Assembly: GCF_004027225.2 (NCBI RefSeq)
Contig: NC_044279.2
Coordinates: 52,910,744 to 52,974,743, forward strand
Reading direction: 5' to 3'
Length of the DNA stretch: 64,000 nucleotides
Source of the DNA: Strigops habroptila
Taxonomy: Eukaryota > Chordata > Aves > Psittaciformes > Psittacidae
Under the pieces are notes generated by a model, which was not told the DNA's origin, did not search any database, and saw only the letters and a program-made list of their open reading frames with translations. The position numbers were made by a program, and so were the translations under genes. Below are positions 46,247 through 58,936 of this stretch, piece after piece. Position 1 is the stretch's first letter; the number at the start of each line of letters is the position of its first letter.

Positions 46247-47929
46247 GACCAGAAATTACTTTCCCATTTGAAAGTACCTAAAAATACCAGTCGATTTTCA
46301 GGCATCTATGGAGATTGGCACTGCAGCTAGACAGTGACCTCTAATGCATTCTCATTATTTCATTAAAAAATGTTACATATCACAGGTGCAGAACTCTGAG
46401 GTTCCTCCCCTCTGAAAACATAAGCTTCATGTGTGTAGTCATGCAGATGGTGTGGAATGGGGTTTTGGGGAAGTGAAGGGACCACATGTAGGCAGCAGAC
46501 CTTTCCCATGGATACTTGGTAGGGACAGAAGAGACAGAGCTACCCAAAACTACACATCTGGCTGACCAGGGATACTGCACTCACTAGATCACACAGAAGG
46601 AAAGAAGACCCAGAGCAGCCCTGCAAATGAGTGAGCTGCAGTTCTGCCTGCAGAAGAGCAGAAGAGCGTCACTCTCAGTTGTGATGCTTCACAGAATGGA
46701 GTGACGTGGAAAAGAGGTGGCCATCACAGGCAAAATACAGCATGCTGGCATCCTCAGCCAGCTGCAAAACAGCTGACCCAGCACGATACAATCAGCATCA
46801 GCTCTGCGTAGCAGTCCTTGTTTATACAAATGCTCATATGCTCTGATGGCCAGAACTGACTGAGCCCCACAGAAGCTTTGGGGTCTGTCTAGTGGTGTCT
46901 CTGTATGTTAGACCATGCGGTAACTCACAATGTCACTTTTTAGTGAAAACCTGCCAAAAAGTCACCAAGGGATCCCCACAACTAGAGACATTCAATCAAC
47001 CTTATCTGAGCCAGACCCTGAGGGCACTTCTTCTGCTACAATGCTGGTTCCAAAGAGGATAAGCAGGCACATTGGCTGTCACACAGATACAGCTGAGTCA
47101 ACCAGCACACAACCTGTATAATGCACACAGTGATGCACATTTCAGAACTCTGCTTCAAGGACAACTCTGTGGATGCATCTGGGCCCTGCAATTCCTGTCA
47201 GTACATCTGGGTAAGCCTTGAGATATTCCACTATGAACGTGGGCCCCTCCCAAAGGAATGACTGCAGCAGTTGTGGCAACCTAAGGTGGATGTCCTGCAC
47301 TTCTATACTCACTTATTTAAGTCCCTGACCTCTTCCTGAGGGATAAAGGGGAGAATGCCATCTTGATGAGGATCACAAGTAATGTGAGCACTGAAGTTCA
47401 CCTTGGTCGAAAGTGTAAGGGAGGTAAGAATCTAATGTCACACATAAGTTGAACCAATCAAGACAAACACATCAAATATTTAAAGCTACTCAAATAAAGA
47501 AAAAGATTTTTTAAGCATTGTAGTGAGATGGCACTTGAGATTAGAGAGCAGAACATCTGAGAAATGAGTACAGTAGAAGAAGAAGTCGCTCATCTAGCAT
47601 GAACCACTATAGAAGATTCTGGGATGTGAGGAGCAGGCAATCAGCAAATGGTTAAAAGCCTTGTGCTGAACTGCCACCACCCAAGAGAGCCAATTAATTC
47701 TGTAGAAGTATCTATACATAAACTGTGCCAGGTTATGCCCTGGGCACTGGAACTCAATTGTCTGCATTAGTCCATTGTAAGAAGGGTCTTACCACAATTT
47801 TGGGCTGAACCAACTATCAGGAAGATGAACAAGTCCCTGGTCACAAGTGAGGAGTTAGCCTGGGACAGGGGCTTTTCCCACATGTGGCCATGATGTTTTA
47901 GAAGGTGAAAAAGTTTAATGGCATGCGTG

Positions 47930-48332
47930 CAAGCCATCAAATGAAGTGTGACCAGCAGGTTAAAGGAGGTGATTCTCGCCCTCTACTCTGCTCTCGTGAG
48001 ACCCCGCTGCAGTCCTGCATCCAGCTCTGGGGACCCCAGCACAAGAGGGATATGGACCTGTTGGAGCAAGTCCAGAGGAGGCCACAAAGATACTCCAAGG
48101 GCTGGAGCACCTCTCCTATGAAGACAGGCTGAGAGAGTTGGCTTTTTCTGCCTGGAGAAGAGGAGGCTCCAGGGCAACCTTAGAGCAGCTTCCAGTGCCT
48201 AAAAGGGGCCCTCTGGAAATCTGGAGAGGACTTTTTACACGGGCATGTAGTGACAGAACAAGGGGGAATGGCTTTATCTGAAAGAGGGTAGATTTATCTT
48301 AGACATAAAGAACCATTCTATGATTCTATGAT
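47930..48332 (+). mobile_element. CR1 LINE 3' fragment with internal deletion
   Basis: It contains 'aggaggtgattctcgccctc', 'cagctctggggaccccagca', 'gtagtgacagaacaaggggg' and the terminal 'attctatgattctatgattt'. After 'agacataaag' the sequence jumps straight to the terminal motif, so most of the 3' UTR is deleted. The frame carries QLWGPQHKRDMDLLEQVQRR, a CR1 ORF2 segment. Confidence 0.88.
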
Positions 48333-51300
48333 TTACATAGAACAATTTGTCATTTAATTATTTTTCTTTTGTGTTCACATCCCATAAAAATATTTTGGCC
48401 TTCTTATGCCATTCCACATGCTTTTTTTTGCTGTCATGATGAGCAAAAAATGTCATTTTTTTGATTGGTGCTTAAAAGAAAAGCACTAGGTGCAGGTGCC
48501 TCAGCCTGTCAAATATCTGCTTCCTTTCCTTGCTATCACTTAACTATAATCATATTCTCATAGTAAGGCTACATGCAGCACACAGAGTAAGTAGACAAAC
48601 TGGAAAATTACTGGGAAATGACAGGAAGCTAATGCAATTTATTAGACTAATAGGAAGAGCAGGGACAATACAAGAAGTGAAGGCACTTGTGAAAAAGAGA
48701 CCAATTCAAGTGAAAAAAAAACAATTGAGATTCTAACAAAACATCTAAGAAAGGATGACTTAAGCATTATAAACCGATTTTCTGTAGTGTCACTATTCCA
48801 AGCAAGCCAGGAAGTAGAGAGTTACAAGTAATCCTTGATTTCCATCCAAGGAACCTTCAGCTTAGGGAATTTAGAACTTCTTTAAGAAGATAGAACCATC
48901 TGTCCGAATAGTGTCCAGCTACTTACAACACAGCGTGGGTCTGCAAGTACTGGCCTTACCGGAGACCAGCTGTAATTAATGCCTCTGCTTATGGCCATTT
49001 CTTAGAAGAATCCATGGAAATCCTTCAAAAATGGGTGCAGAAGCCCACATGCAAGCCTGGCAGCTGGATTCACAGATCAGACCTTCTCTCTGAATCCAAC
49101 CTCTTTGTATGTTATACAAAATGCGGACTGCTTTCTGTATTTGAGACCTCTTTTGACAGTGCTTAGATCAATCGCTTCTGCCCATGATAAACATTCTTAA
49201 AAATCACCTCTTCTTAGCATTGTATATATTAATACAAGCAGTCTCACTGAACTGTATTCAATTCTGACATAAGGAAAAGGCAAATTTGGCCCATGAAGTC
49301 CGTATCAGCCTTTTGGCATGTGTCTTTCCATTTCTACTTGCTTGGGTCTCATCAAGCAGGAGTTCTAGTCTTCTTACAAAATAAAGATACCTGTTGTTAG
49401 GAGGGCCATTTAACGTCAGCTTGTGATAGTAACACTCCTACAAGGAGCAGATGTCGCCCACTTCCTGGTACAGGAAGGTATCAGAACGTTGCCACAGATG
49501 GCTCAGTTACACCATGTGAAAATTCTCTCCCTACCCTGCCATCACAGATATACCTGACTAGAATGCTCTGACAGGGCTGATGGTGAGAGACAAGACAGAT
49601 GATGTTCCACGCACCCTGCGAGACTTTTCTTTAAAGCAGTAAAAGATAAGAATGAGTTTTGTTTGCAGTCAGGTAGGAGTTTATCTTTTTATTTTCTTTA
49701 TTTTTTTTAATGGTAGAGAAATCCAGATATGTTAGCATGGAAGGAAACACGTGCATTTTGAAGAGGATCAGGAAAGCCATACCAAGTGTCCCTAAGCCAA
49801 CCTCAGGTTTTAGCTCGCTCTGGCATCTACTCACAGACTGTTGAAGGGCAATCAACCATTCCAAGCCCAGCTTACTTACCATGTCTATTAATTGTTCCAG
49901 CTAAAGCCATAATGTTAAAACTTGCTGATCAGAGGATCTGTGACTCTAGACATCTTTTACACTGACACACAGTTTTCATCTCAATCACAAAATACTCCAA
50001 ATACTGTCCATTTATTAATAGAAAAGTTACTTTATTTGCAAGTGTATTCTCAGCTTATACTGAGGAGACCAAAGAAGAGAATTCATGTACACTGAAAAGG
50101 AATTCATGTTTTCTGCATGCCCTGCCCTTAGCTTCTAGATCTAGATTGCACCAATCAATTTTATGCTACTCAGTCCATACAAGGCAGAAAAGTAAGCACT
50201 TGGGCTAATTATGCTTCAGGTGTAACAAATCACTTGCCCATGTGTCACTAGAAAGAGCAATGTTTCCACCTAGGTTGAACAACAAAAAGTTTTTTGTACA
50301 CAGAAGTCTCTCCATCTGTCTGAGTAGGGATTACTGTTAATAAGCCTGTGTCCTTGGCCCTAGTCCTATGAGGTTATAAATTACTTTAATGCTTTAATCT
50401 ACTGGTGAAAAACCCTGGCTGAAGGAGAGAAAACAAGCAGAACATCTCACAACCAGCCACCCATACTGGAGTGCACCTCTGATCCCACATAGTGGTTTCA
50501 CAAATAAGAAATACACAGTGTTCTGCAAATAGTAGTTGCATGAGGCTATATATCTAACTACATATTTAACTGAGGGAAGTACAACTCTTCTCTACATTAA
50601 GTCTCCACCTGTTCTGCCATATTGGGTAGAGGCAGCTCATCTGTTTCCCAGATTTCCTGGGGAAAAAAACCCCAACAAACAATACTTAAAGAGCTGCCCC
50701 AACTTACAGGGACCATAAAGCTAGCATCTTTCATACAGCATACAGCTGTCTGCAGACACTACTACAGACTGATATGGTGTAAACAGGAGGTCCTGATGGA
50801 GCACTAGGTAAGGGCTCTACTGGAAATGAGGGAAATGATTAAAACAGTTCAAGGACAACAAGGCTGCATGATTACAAAACCAGAGTGTGAAAAATGCGTT
50901 ACTCTGGTGCTGTGGTATGCATGCTGTGCACAGGATAAGAAACTGCTTGTGCTTAACTGGAACTAGGCAGAAGAAACAAGGGTAAAATAAAATTATTTGT
51001 TTTAGTGAGTGTGTATGGTAAACAGTATAATGCTAGTACGAACTGGATACTGGAGGGGAGTTTTGGGGTGTAAAGTCTTCCAAAGTCACCTGTACCCAGG
51101 CAACCACATAAGTAATACCATACAACGTCAAGATTGCCCAAGGAACAGCACTGAAAAAACCCCACCAAACTTGAGTATGGATGCAGCAGCAATGGGACCA
51201 ACTAGGAAAAAAGTAACTGCGGACAGACTATTTATTTGAGAGAAGTTTGGATGGAGAAAAAGAGGTGCATGATGGTGAAAAGACACATCCAGAAATAGCA

Positions 51301-54300
51301 AACTGGGAGATAAGATACAAAATCAGGTGCAGAATAAAGGAGGACAGGCTTTTTTGTCAGTAGGAGTGTGGACACCTACAGATGGTGATGAAGCTGACCT
51401 TTGAATCCAAGTCTGCAATGATGCTGGAGGAACCCCTATTGGACAACCTGCTGGAAGACTTGGTGTATCAGAGTGGAAAAAGGAGGGATAGACTTACAAT
51501 GGAAAAGCAGATAGAACTGCAATTCAACAGTAGTTAGGTGTGATTCATAAGACTTAAGAATGATAATTAGTAGCTTTATAGTTGTCTGTGCTTTTAGATT
51601 AATTATCATTTAATTGCTTTATTAGACTTTTAGTAGTGAATTGCTTAATTTAAAAACATCATAGTCTCTTAATTCAGTTCTGCCTGAAGCCTGCAACCTG
51701 AAGAGGAAAATCAGACTTATAAAGCAAAATATGGCTACCACCTCTGGCTCACCAGCCTGAAAGACCAGCTCTATCCACTAATCAACAGGGGCAGCCATTC
51801 CCCTACCTCCAAATGGATGCTCAAATTTGCACCCAACCAGCCTCTGTCTCCATCCTTCCACCAAACGATACCAGTAATTCACAGGCTCCAAAGCACTTAG
51901 AATAAGAAAACATTGATCTTTATGTTCTCTAGTTTTCTCTGCTCAGCTCACGACACTTGTTTCTCACATCTGCACAGGAAAATGGCAAGCCCAATGCTAT
52001 ATCATGATCTTAGAGAGTTTCTGGAATTGCTCCACGGTGTCATCCCTGTCAGCCTGAGGGATCCTTGACAGCATGAACAGATCTTGCCCACTGAACTCCT
52101 AACTGCAATGAAGGGACCTTCTTGCTCTCTTCGTCCCTTGCCTTCCCCTGTTCTTTCCTTTTGCAGTACCTTTTCCTGGTACTGCAATATCACTTTCCAC
52201 ATCTTTGGGACCCCAAGTACCACATGAAATTTGTGATCCCCAGGGTGCCCAAGCAGAAAAGTGGAAGTACTGCTGAGCTGTAAGTGTGGAAAATGATCTC
52301 TCAGGTGGCACGCACCCTAATGGTGAACTTGTGTCTTGGGATTCTCCAGCAGAAAGCAGGCTAGTGGCCAAGTATCTCACGTATGGATTCCTCTAACTTC
52401 AGATGTATGCTGGTTTCAGACTCTTTTTTTTTTTCCCCCCAGCAAAAGTGTTTTTAACTTAACAGGTTAGTGGGGCTCTGAGGAAAGAAAGAGGAAAATC
52501 CTAGTCCATGCAATTTCCTTACATTGAACACCTTATGGCAGCTCGTCCTTTTAAAATGAAAAGCATTCAGTTTTGGCATCTTCTATCCAGGGATAATAGC
52601 ACAGCTATTACATCCCTGTCATTTACTCAATTCATCATGCAGAGCATTGCAATTTTATCTAATTCAGAAAGAGTAAAAACGTACTAACCCAAGAATATCT
52701 TCTTCCCTTTTACACGGAAGAGATGACTCTCCAAAACACTGTTTCCTTTCCTCCCACATACCTAAAAGCATCTCCCGAAAAGGCTCAATTTATATAATAA
52801 TATCTGTTCATCACTCTCTGAACCAAGAGAAATAATGACTCATGAACAATGACACTGACAGTGCTGGAGTCATGTATGTCTTATGAGGTACAGAGATCAA
52901 CGATGTGCCACTATAGAGAAAGAAGCTCAGGAGACCATCTGCAACATTAAAGCCCACTTTTGAAGGGATGCTCATCTGCATTTGGGGTTGCAGCCACGGA
53001 TACAGGCATTTCCTTGCATGTTACTCAAAAGACCTTGCCAGTTTAGGTATGATTTTACAAGTCCAGATGACAATTCTGAAACATTACTGCAGGATGTTTT
53101 GTATGGATAGCGTTTAGCTCTGCAGTTAAATACCAGTTATTGTAGCTAAGAATGGTTCAGAGCACATACAGTCATTTATTTTAAAAACGGACATTTTTAC
53201 TAATGCCAAAGGGAAGTAGAATTAAGTCACAGACTGCTTAGTACTGCTTCTATTAAACCCAAGTGAAACTGTCTTGTCTGCTTTATAACTAGTAGCAGCA
53301 GCACTGTATCTTGTGTGTCTGGTTGAGAATTTCCCACTACACTGCAGCCAGCTCTAAATGAAAAGTTCACTGTAGATATGGACTTCAACATAATCTCCCC
53401 CGAGCTGTGCTGTGTGTGCAGGCCTAATAGACCTGAAATTGCATTTCAGTCAATACAGCAATCAAAAGAGTCCTGAAAAAATACTGCCAAGTAAGAAGGG
53501 GCCACTCATTTAACTGCTTTCAGTTCTTGCACTGGTAAAATTGAGATGCTGTTTATCTAATTCCCAGCTGGTGGGATGTTTAAACACCCTGAAAATGAAA
53601 CACCAACGTATGAAATAGCTGGCAAGGAGCTCTTAAGAGATTATTCATGATTGAGCAAATAGCCCACAGTACTGGGTAATTCTTTTGTAGGGGAAAATCT
53701 CTTTCTTGGGGAGAGACTTTAATCCACCCACTCAGCAGCCTGGTGTCAGAAATCATTCTGTATTGGCCACAAAAGTCATCATCAGCACTGACAATTAAAC
53801 CATGACTTTTAAGGAGTAAGCACATTTTTATCAACACTAGAGGACCAAATTGAGCATAACTGAAGAATTTGTCCATTTTAACCACACATATTGGTGTGTC
53901 TACAGGATGATGCTTCCTGAAATGTTTCTATATGCAAACTACCACCTCCCTAGGGAGTTGCAGAGAGGAGCACTTCTAGCCTCATCACAGGCACGCAATT
54001 ACTATCACACCTTTGCCATTCCCACCACTCTGCAGCAGGACACAGCCAGGACAGACACTCTGCAAGTCTCCTGCTGCTTCAATTCCTCCCATGTTTGAGG
54101 ATCCACATACAGGGCAGTTGCCTAGTGAATAGTCCTGTGCTGCTGGTTGTAGAAGGCAGCCCAGGTAAGGCAACCACACATGAATAGCTACCAAAGGCTC
54201 AAAGGTATCTACCAGTCAACCCAAGTATGGTTTATCACTCTTGTTTTTTCTCTCCACACCTTTGGAGATACCATGTAAAAACTAGACTTATGTTGACCTC

Positions 54301-55223
54301 CAGGAGAAATTCTCAATGGTTTCCTATGTCACCATCAAGTAGATAGACGTCAATCTGCAGAAGCAAAATTCTTTATTTTCATTTCAAGTTTTGAGTGCCT
54401 GGGTTTCTGCCTTCCTGTGCTCAATGATAAACACATCAGTGTTTTGAAAAGAAACAGCTCAGAGAATCCATTGCTTTCAGAGAAAAAGCAACTTCTATAC
54501 CAGGGAGAAATACCACTGTCAAGTATACAACAGACAGCCTTGCTTCACGGTTCATTTTTCTGTTTGTATTATGGTTATCTTTCATATTCCTATTCTTCAA
54601 CAAATCAGCTTGATAGATTAATTCTTTTTTTGAGAGTTGGTCTTAGTCACTAGAGTTTGTTCACCAAGAACCATCTGTTCCCCAAGATTTCCCTCCCACA
54701 CACCATGGTGGAATTACGCCTACAACAAGTTTCTTCTATTAGGAAAGCAATGACTATAACAAGCTTGGTGACATGAGTCCCTAGGGAGAAAACACAAGTA
54801 CTCATGTCTTTGTTCATAATTATTATAAAGTGTTAACGTGCAATACCCATCACTCAAGGACTAACTCTGGAGGGTAAGTGAATGTGTCTACCCTTCCCTC
54901 CCAGAGTCAGAATTTAATACTAGAAATGATGCTTTAAGCCATGGTGGTATCATCACAAGCAACAAATGAGGAAATTTGTCCAACTTCTGTTTGTCAGTCA
55001 CCTGAGAAACATTTAGGAGAGGAAACACTGCAACGATTGTCTTCCCCCTGACGCATAATTGAGATAGTCTGATCACACAGCCTGTGTCAATCTTAGGTCA
55101 GAGCAAACGGGAATAGCTCCACTGACACCGCAAATTTTAGCTGAAGACATAGCTCTTAGTTTTTTCATGTGAAAGTTCATATTGAAGGTTTCCCTGCAGT
55201 AAAATATCCACACTTCAGTTAGG

Positions 55224-55345
55224 GAGGGCAGCTGGCCCAGAGGTTAACACGCTGACCTGGGATTTAGATATGGATTTACCAGCTTCAGCTCCCTGCTCTG
55301 TACTGATTGCTGATTTCCACTCTCTTGCTACAGCACCAAAAGCTC
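55224..55345 (+). mobile_element. MIR-type (CORE-SINE) tRNA-derived head, ancient
   Basis: 'ggcagctggcccagaggtta', 'cacgctgacctgggattta' and 'agctccctgctctgtactga' follow the A-box/B-box head and downstream part of amniote MIR elements. A core-like segment at 55495-55565 (gacctt..caag..tc..cttaa..ctcag..tcatcc) may belong to it or to a second copy. Too decayed to transcribe. Confidence 0.5.
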
Positions 55346-57180
55346 AAGACCTGTGCAAGAAGTGGGGATTGGGAGCGAGTGAATGATGTTGCGCCAGCCC
55401 TTCTTCACCTTCCACAGCCTGAGCCCTGATTTCCTAATTTAATTGAGTGTGTTTATGAGTGAGTTAGGGGTGATGCCCCTCAGATTCCTTCCTCTGCCTC
55501 TGACCTTTTCAAGTTCATGCTTAAGTCACCTAATCTTTCCGACTCAGACTCATCCCATCTACCTGACCTAAGTGTCTGGGAGAGCTTAATCAGACTATAC
55601 TGAAAGAGCTGATAGATCTGTTATGAAGCTATCATCTCACATCAAATCCGTTACCTCTGCCAAATAGTAACAATGAAGCATGGGCCCTATCTTGGGGGCC
55701 TCGTCCAAAGTGCATGACAGACAACAGATGAGAAACTAGGCTGCAGCCTGCACTACATGTTCATGCTTCACCAAATACCAGGAGCAAGAGCACCCTGGGT
55801 AGCTGCCACCTTCACTTCTGTCACTCAAGCAGGAAGTCAAATTGCAGTGGAGAAGTCAGTGAGTAAATACATGCCATACCTGCAAGAGAAAACAAACTGG
55901 GAAGGAGTAAGAAAATCAGTTGCTGTTTTCACATTGAAGGGGATACTATCAAAGAAATAGTGCTTCTCTTCTGCTTTACCTATACAACATTTTCACTCAG
56001 TCCCTGAAGTGCCCAGTTGAAACAACCCCTGGGGGTGTGCTTTTTTTAGAGAAAATCTAATCTCTTTTACCATTTTTTACCATTACCAACTTTACGAATG
56101 TTAAAGTTTTCAGAATAGAAATGGCATTTCTTAGCACTTTCTTTTTCCAGTGTTGCAGCTCAGGAGTCCTGGCATCCCACCAGCGCATGGGCTCAGCTAT
56201 GTCTTTGGAGCTGAAATACATCTAGCCTTGCTGTTTGAATGAAAACTAATGAACAGAAGGGAAAAAGAGCACTGAGTAAATCAAATGCAGCTCCCGTCAG
56301 AGGAAAGGAGCACAAAACAGTGTGTAGGCAGAGAAATTATCCAGGGGCACAAGAAATACCATGCAGGAACAGACGTAAGGTGCATTTGTTCGTAGCCATT
56401 GCCTGAAAAGAGCCACATGGGATGTTCCAAAGAAGGATTTGAACAGTTTGCATCTTCCCAGTTAGGTATCATCATGGTTTATAGGAGGAGGGGATCAGTT
56501 TAAGTGTTTAAGTTATGCTACCTTTATATATTTATTTTACTTGTAACATATTTTTTATCAATGCAAATGTTTTATCTTGAAGACTCATTTCATTGCCTCA
56601 GTAACAATATAGACCATTAATTTTAAAATCTAGATACTCTTTAGTATCACAGACTTTCCTTCTTCAGCACTGAGCTTGCTTTTACTTTCACTGAACATCC
56701 CTTTTTCTGGACCTGAGCTTCTCTTATTTTGGTTTTATTTATTTTTAGCATAGATGTCTTTGGCCACTCTGGTTTCATGTTCTGCTGATTCTCCTGATGC
56801 CAGGGATTCGAGTATCTATTAGTACATGAGTAATCTCTAGCCAAGCATACAAAGCTCACTGCTTTCCTAGAGAGCATCTGCATTCCAAGGAACTCAGTGT
56901 TTCCATAGGCACAAGGCCCACAGAAAGAAAATCTAAACAGGATGGTCTCAAAGTCATATGAGTGGCCAGGGAATGACACTGATTAAATGGCCCTGAACCT
57001 TCCAGATTAGATTTGAGGCAGAAGGGACTGAAGGATAACTAAAAATCTCTGGACGTATCTTTTGGATTGCAAATAATTTTTTTGATTAAATGTACCATTA
57101 ATACCTAACTATTACTCAGCTTTCTTCTTTATAAAGAAGAGCCATATATTTTTTCAGGGGAGAAAAGACCCACACAGATT

Positions 57181-57236
57181 TGAAGTAATTTACCCAAGGT
57201 CACATAACAAAGCAATGGAAGAACCGGAAGAAGCAT
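57181..57236 (-). mobile_element. MIR-type (CORE-SINE) core fragment, ancient
   Basis: 'gaagtaatttacccaaggtc' followed by 'acataacaaagcaatggaag' matches the reverse complement of the MIR core (gacttgcccaaggtcacacagc-type). Only the core is recognisable. Confidence 0.55.
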
Positions 57237-58904
57237 CTAGCTATTTTAAAGTCCTTTAACACAAGATACTCCTTCCTGAACTAAGTAATTCTTTCCTGAG
57301 AGCTGACATTTGAGCGCCAAATTAACATTAAAATTATGGCACTGACTCAAGGTCAAACTTACAGTTGTTTTGGTTTTTTTTAAGTACAGCACACATTTTA
57401 AGATTAGGAATATTATCTGTACCTGGAGCATAAGAAATTATGCTTAATGAAGGCAGGATACTTTGGGGTGAATAGTAACAAACTTGGGTGACAGGCCTGT
57501 GAAAGAATCTATTCTTTTCACAGGTACCATGTGCTCTCCTCTGTCACTGTTCATTGCTTTTCTTTCTGACTGCCGGAAGACCGTGGGCCCCCAGGGAGAT
57601 GGAAGAGGGAAGCACCTGGGTGAGGCAGAGTAATGCCAGTCCCAGAAAGTATCAGCCATGGGGAAACATTTGAAAGTGATGTTAACTGGAGAATGCCTCT
57701 GCTTGCCTCCAAGCAGGCTGGGAACATCACTTTTTCCAGCTCCAAGCTTACAAAGAAAGAGGGTACCAATAATTGCTTTGCTTTCCATGCCCACCACCAC
57801 CCATAAACTGGTTTTGACCCATTCTAATCAGGTGATAACATTTATCTGGAGGAAAACTGCCTAGAAGTAGAAATTCCAAAGTGTCCTGTAGAGGTAACAT
57901 GGTTGGGAAAGGTGGAAATTGCCACTTGGTGATCCAGGGGGTTCATCTAAACAAAAGGACAGTGGTGAAAACTGTCTTCAGAGGACATATTTGAGAGGAA
58001 CTAAAGAGTGACTGATGTGTGACTGATTCAGATGCTGGCAAATGAAATAAATAACGTACAGCAACTAACATAGGAAATCACAAGAATACTCACAGATCAG
58101 CACAGAGGCATCTGTGTCAACTCCTGTTTGATACAGTACAGATCCCAAATCAGCACTGAAGTAGGAGTGCAATGGTACATGAAAAACAGTTACAGAAACA
58201 ATCTCATCTCAAAAGCACCTCTTCAAGAGCTTTTCATATTGCCCATTTCGTGTAAATGGATGGATAACTTTCAATTGGGTTAGGCTAAATGTATGTCACT
58301 GCTATAAACAGCAGCAGGGAACCGATGCCTTAGGATTGCTAGAGCTTGTGTTTTCATGTCCCCTTCAGCAGGAGGTTAATCTTTGCACTTTATTACAGAC
58401 ATAAGCAAGGCTTCAGTTTTGCCACACTTTTGGGCCTCTAGCATCAAAAATATTTGCCCACTCTTCCGATAGTTGCTCAGCCCCTCTCCTCTTACGCTAA
58501 ATAACGAATCAAGCACATTCGCTACAATATCCTTCTGGAACCTGCCCAGGAAACTAACCATACATTTTATTTTGACAAATTTCACAAGAATACATTTCTT
58601 CTGCAATTGATTCAGTCCAGCACCAAGGGTAATTTTACAGCATGTATTTCTGTGTAAAAGTTATCACTTCTACTTAAATTACTTGCTTTCTCCTACTGTC
58701 ATTGGGGAAATGTTCACCTTTGAATCAAAGACAATGTAGAGATTCACAGAAACATGCCCCCATTTATATGCACCTACTTCAGGTATTCAGCAGTTATTCA
58801 CTGCTATTCAAAATACACAATGGCACACACATGGAGAGTTAATATCATGTACAATTGGCTTTTCAGTTAAATTGAAAATATGGAAGAATTTGGTTTTCAG
58901 CCTG

Positions 58905-58936
58905 GTTTCCAAGGAAACATTTCCAGCTACTATTGG
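58905..58936. promoter_or_regulatory. RFX X-box-like element with inverted CCAAT
   Basis: 'gtttccaaggaaac' (58905-58918) has 6-bp inverted arms with a 2-bp centre, matching the RFX X-box form; ATTGG (inverted CCAAT) follows at 58932-58936. Function is inference. Confidence 0.3.
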
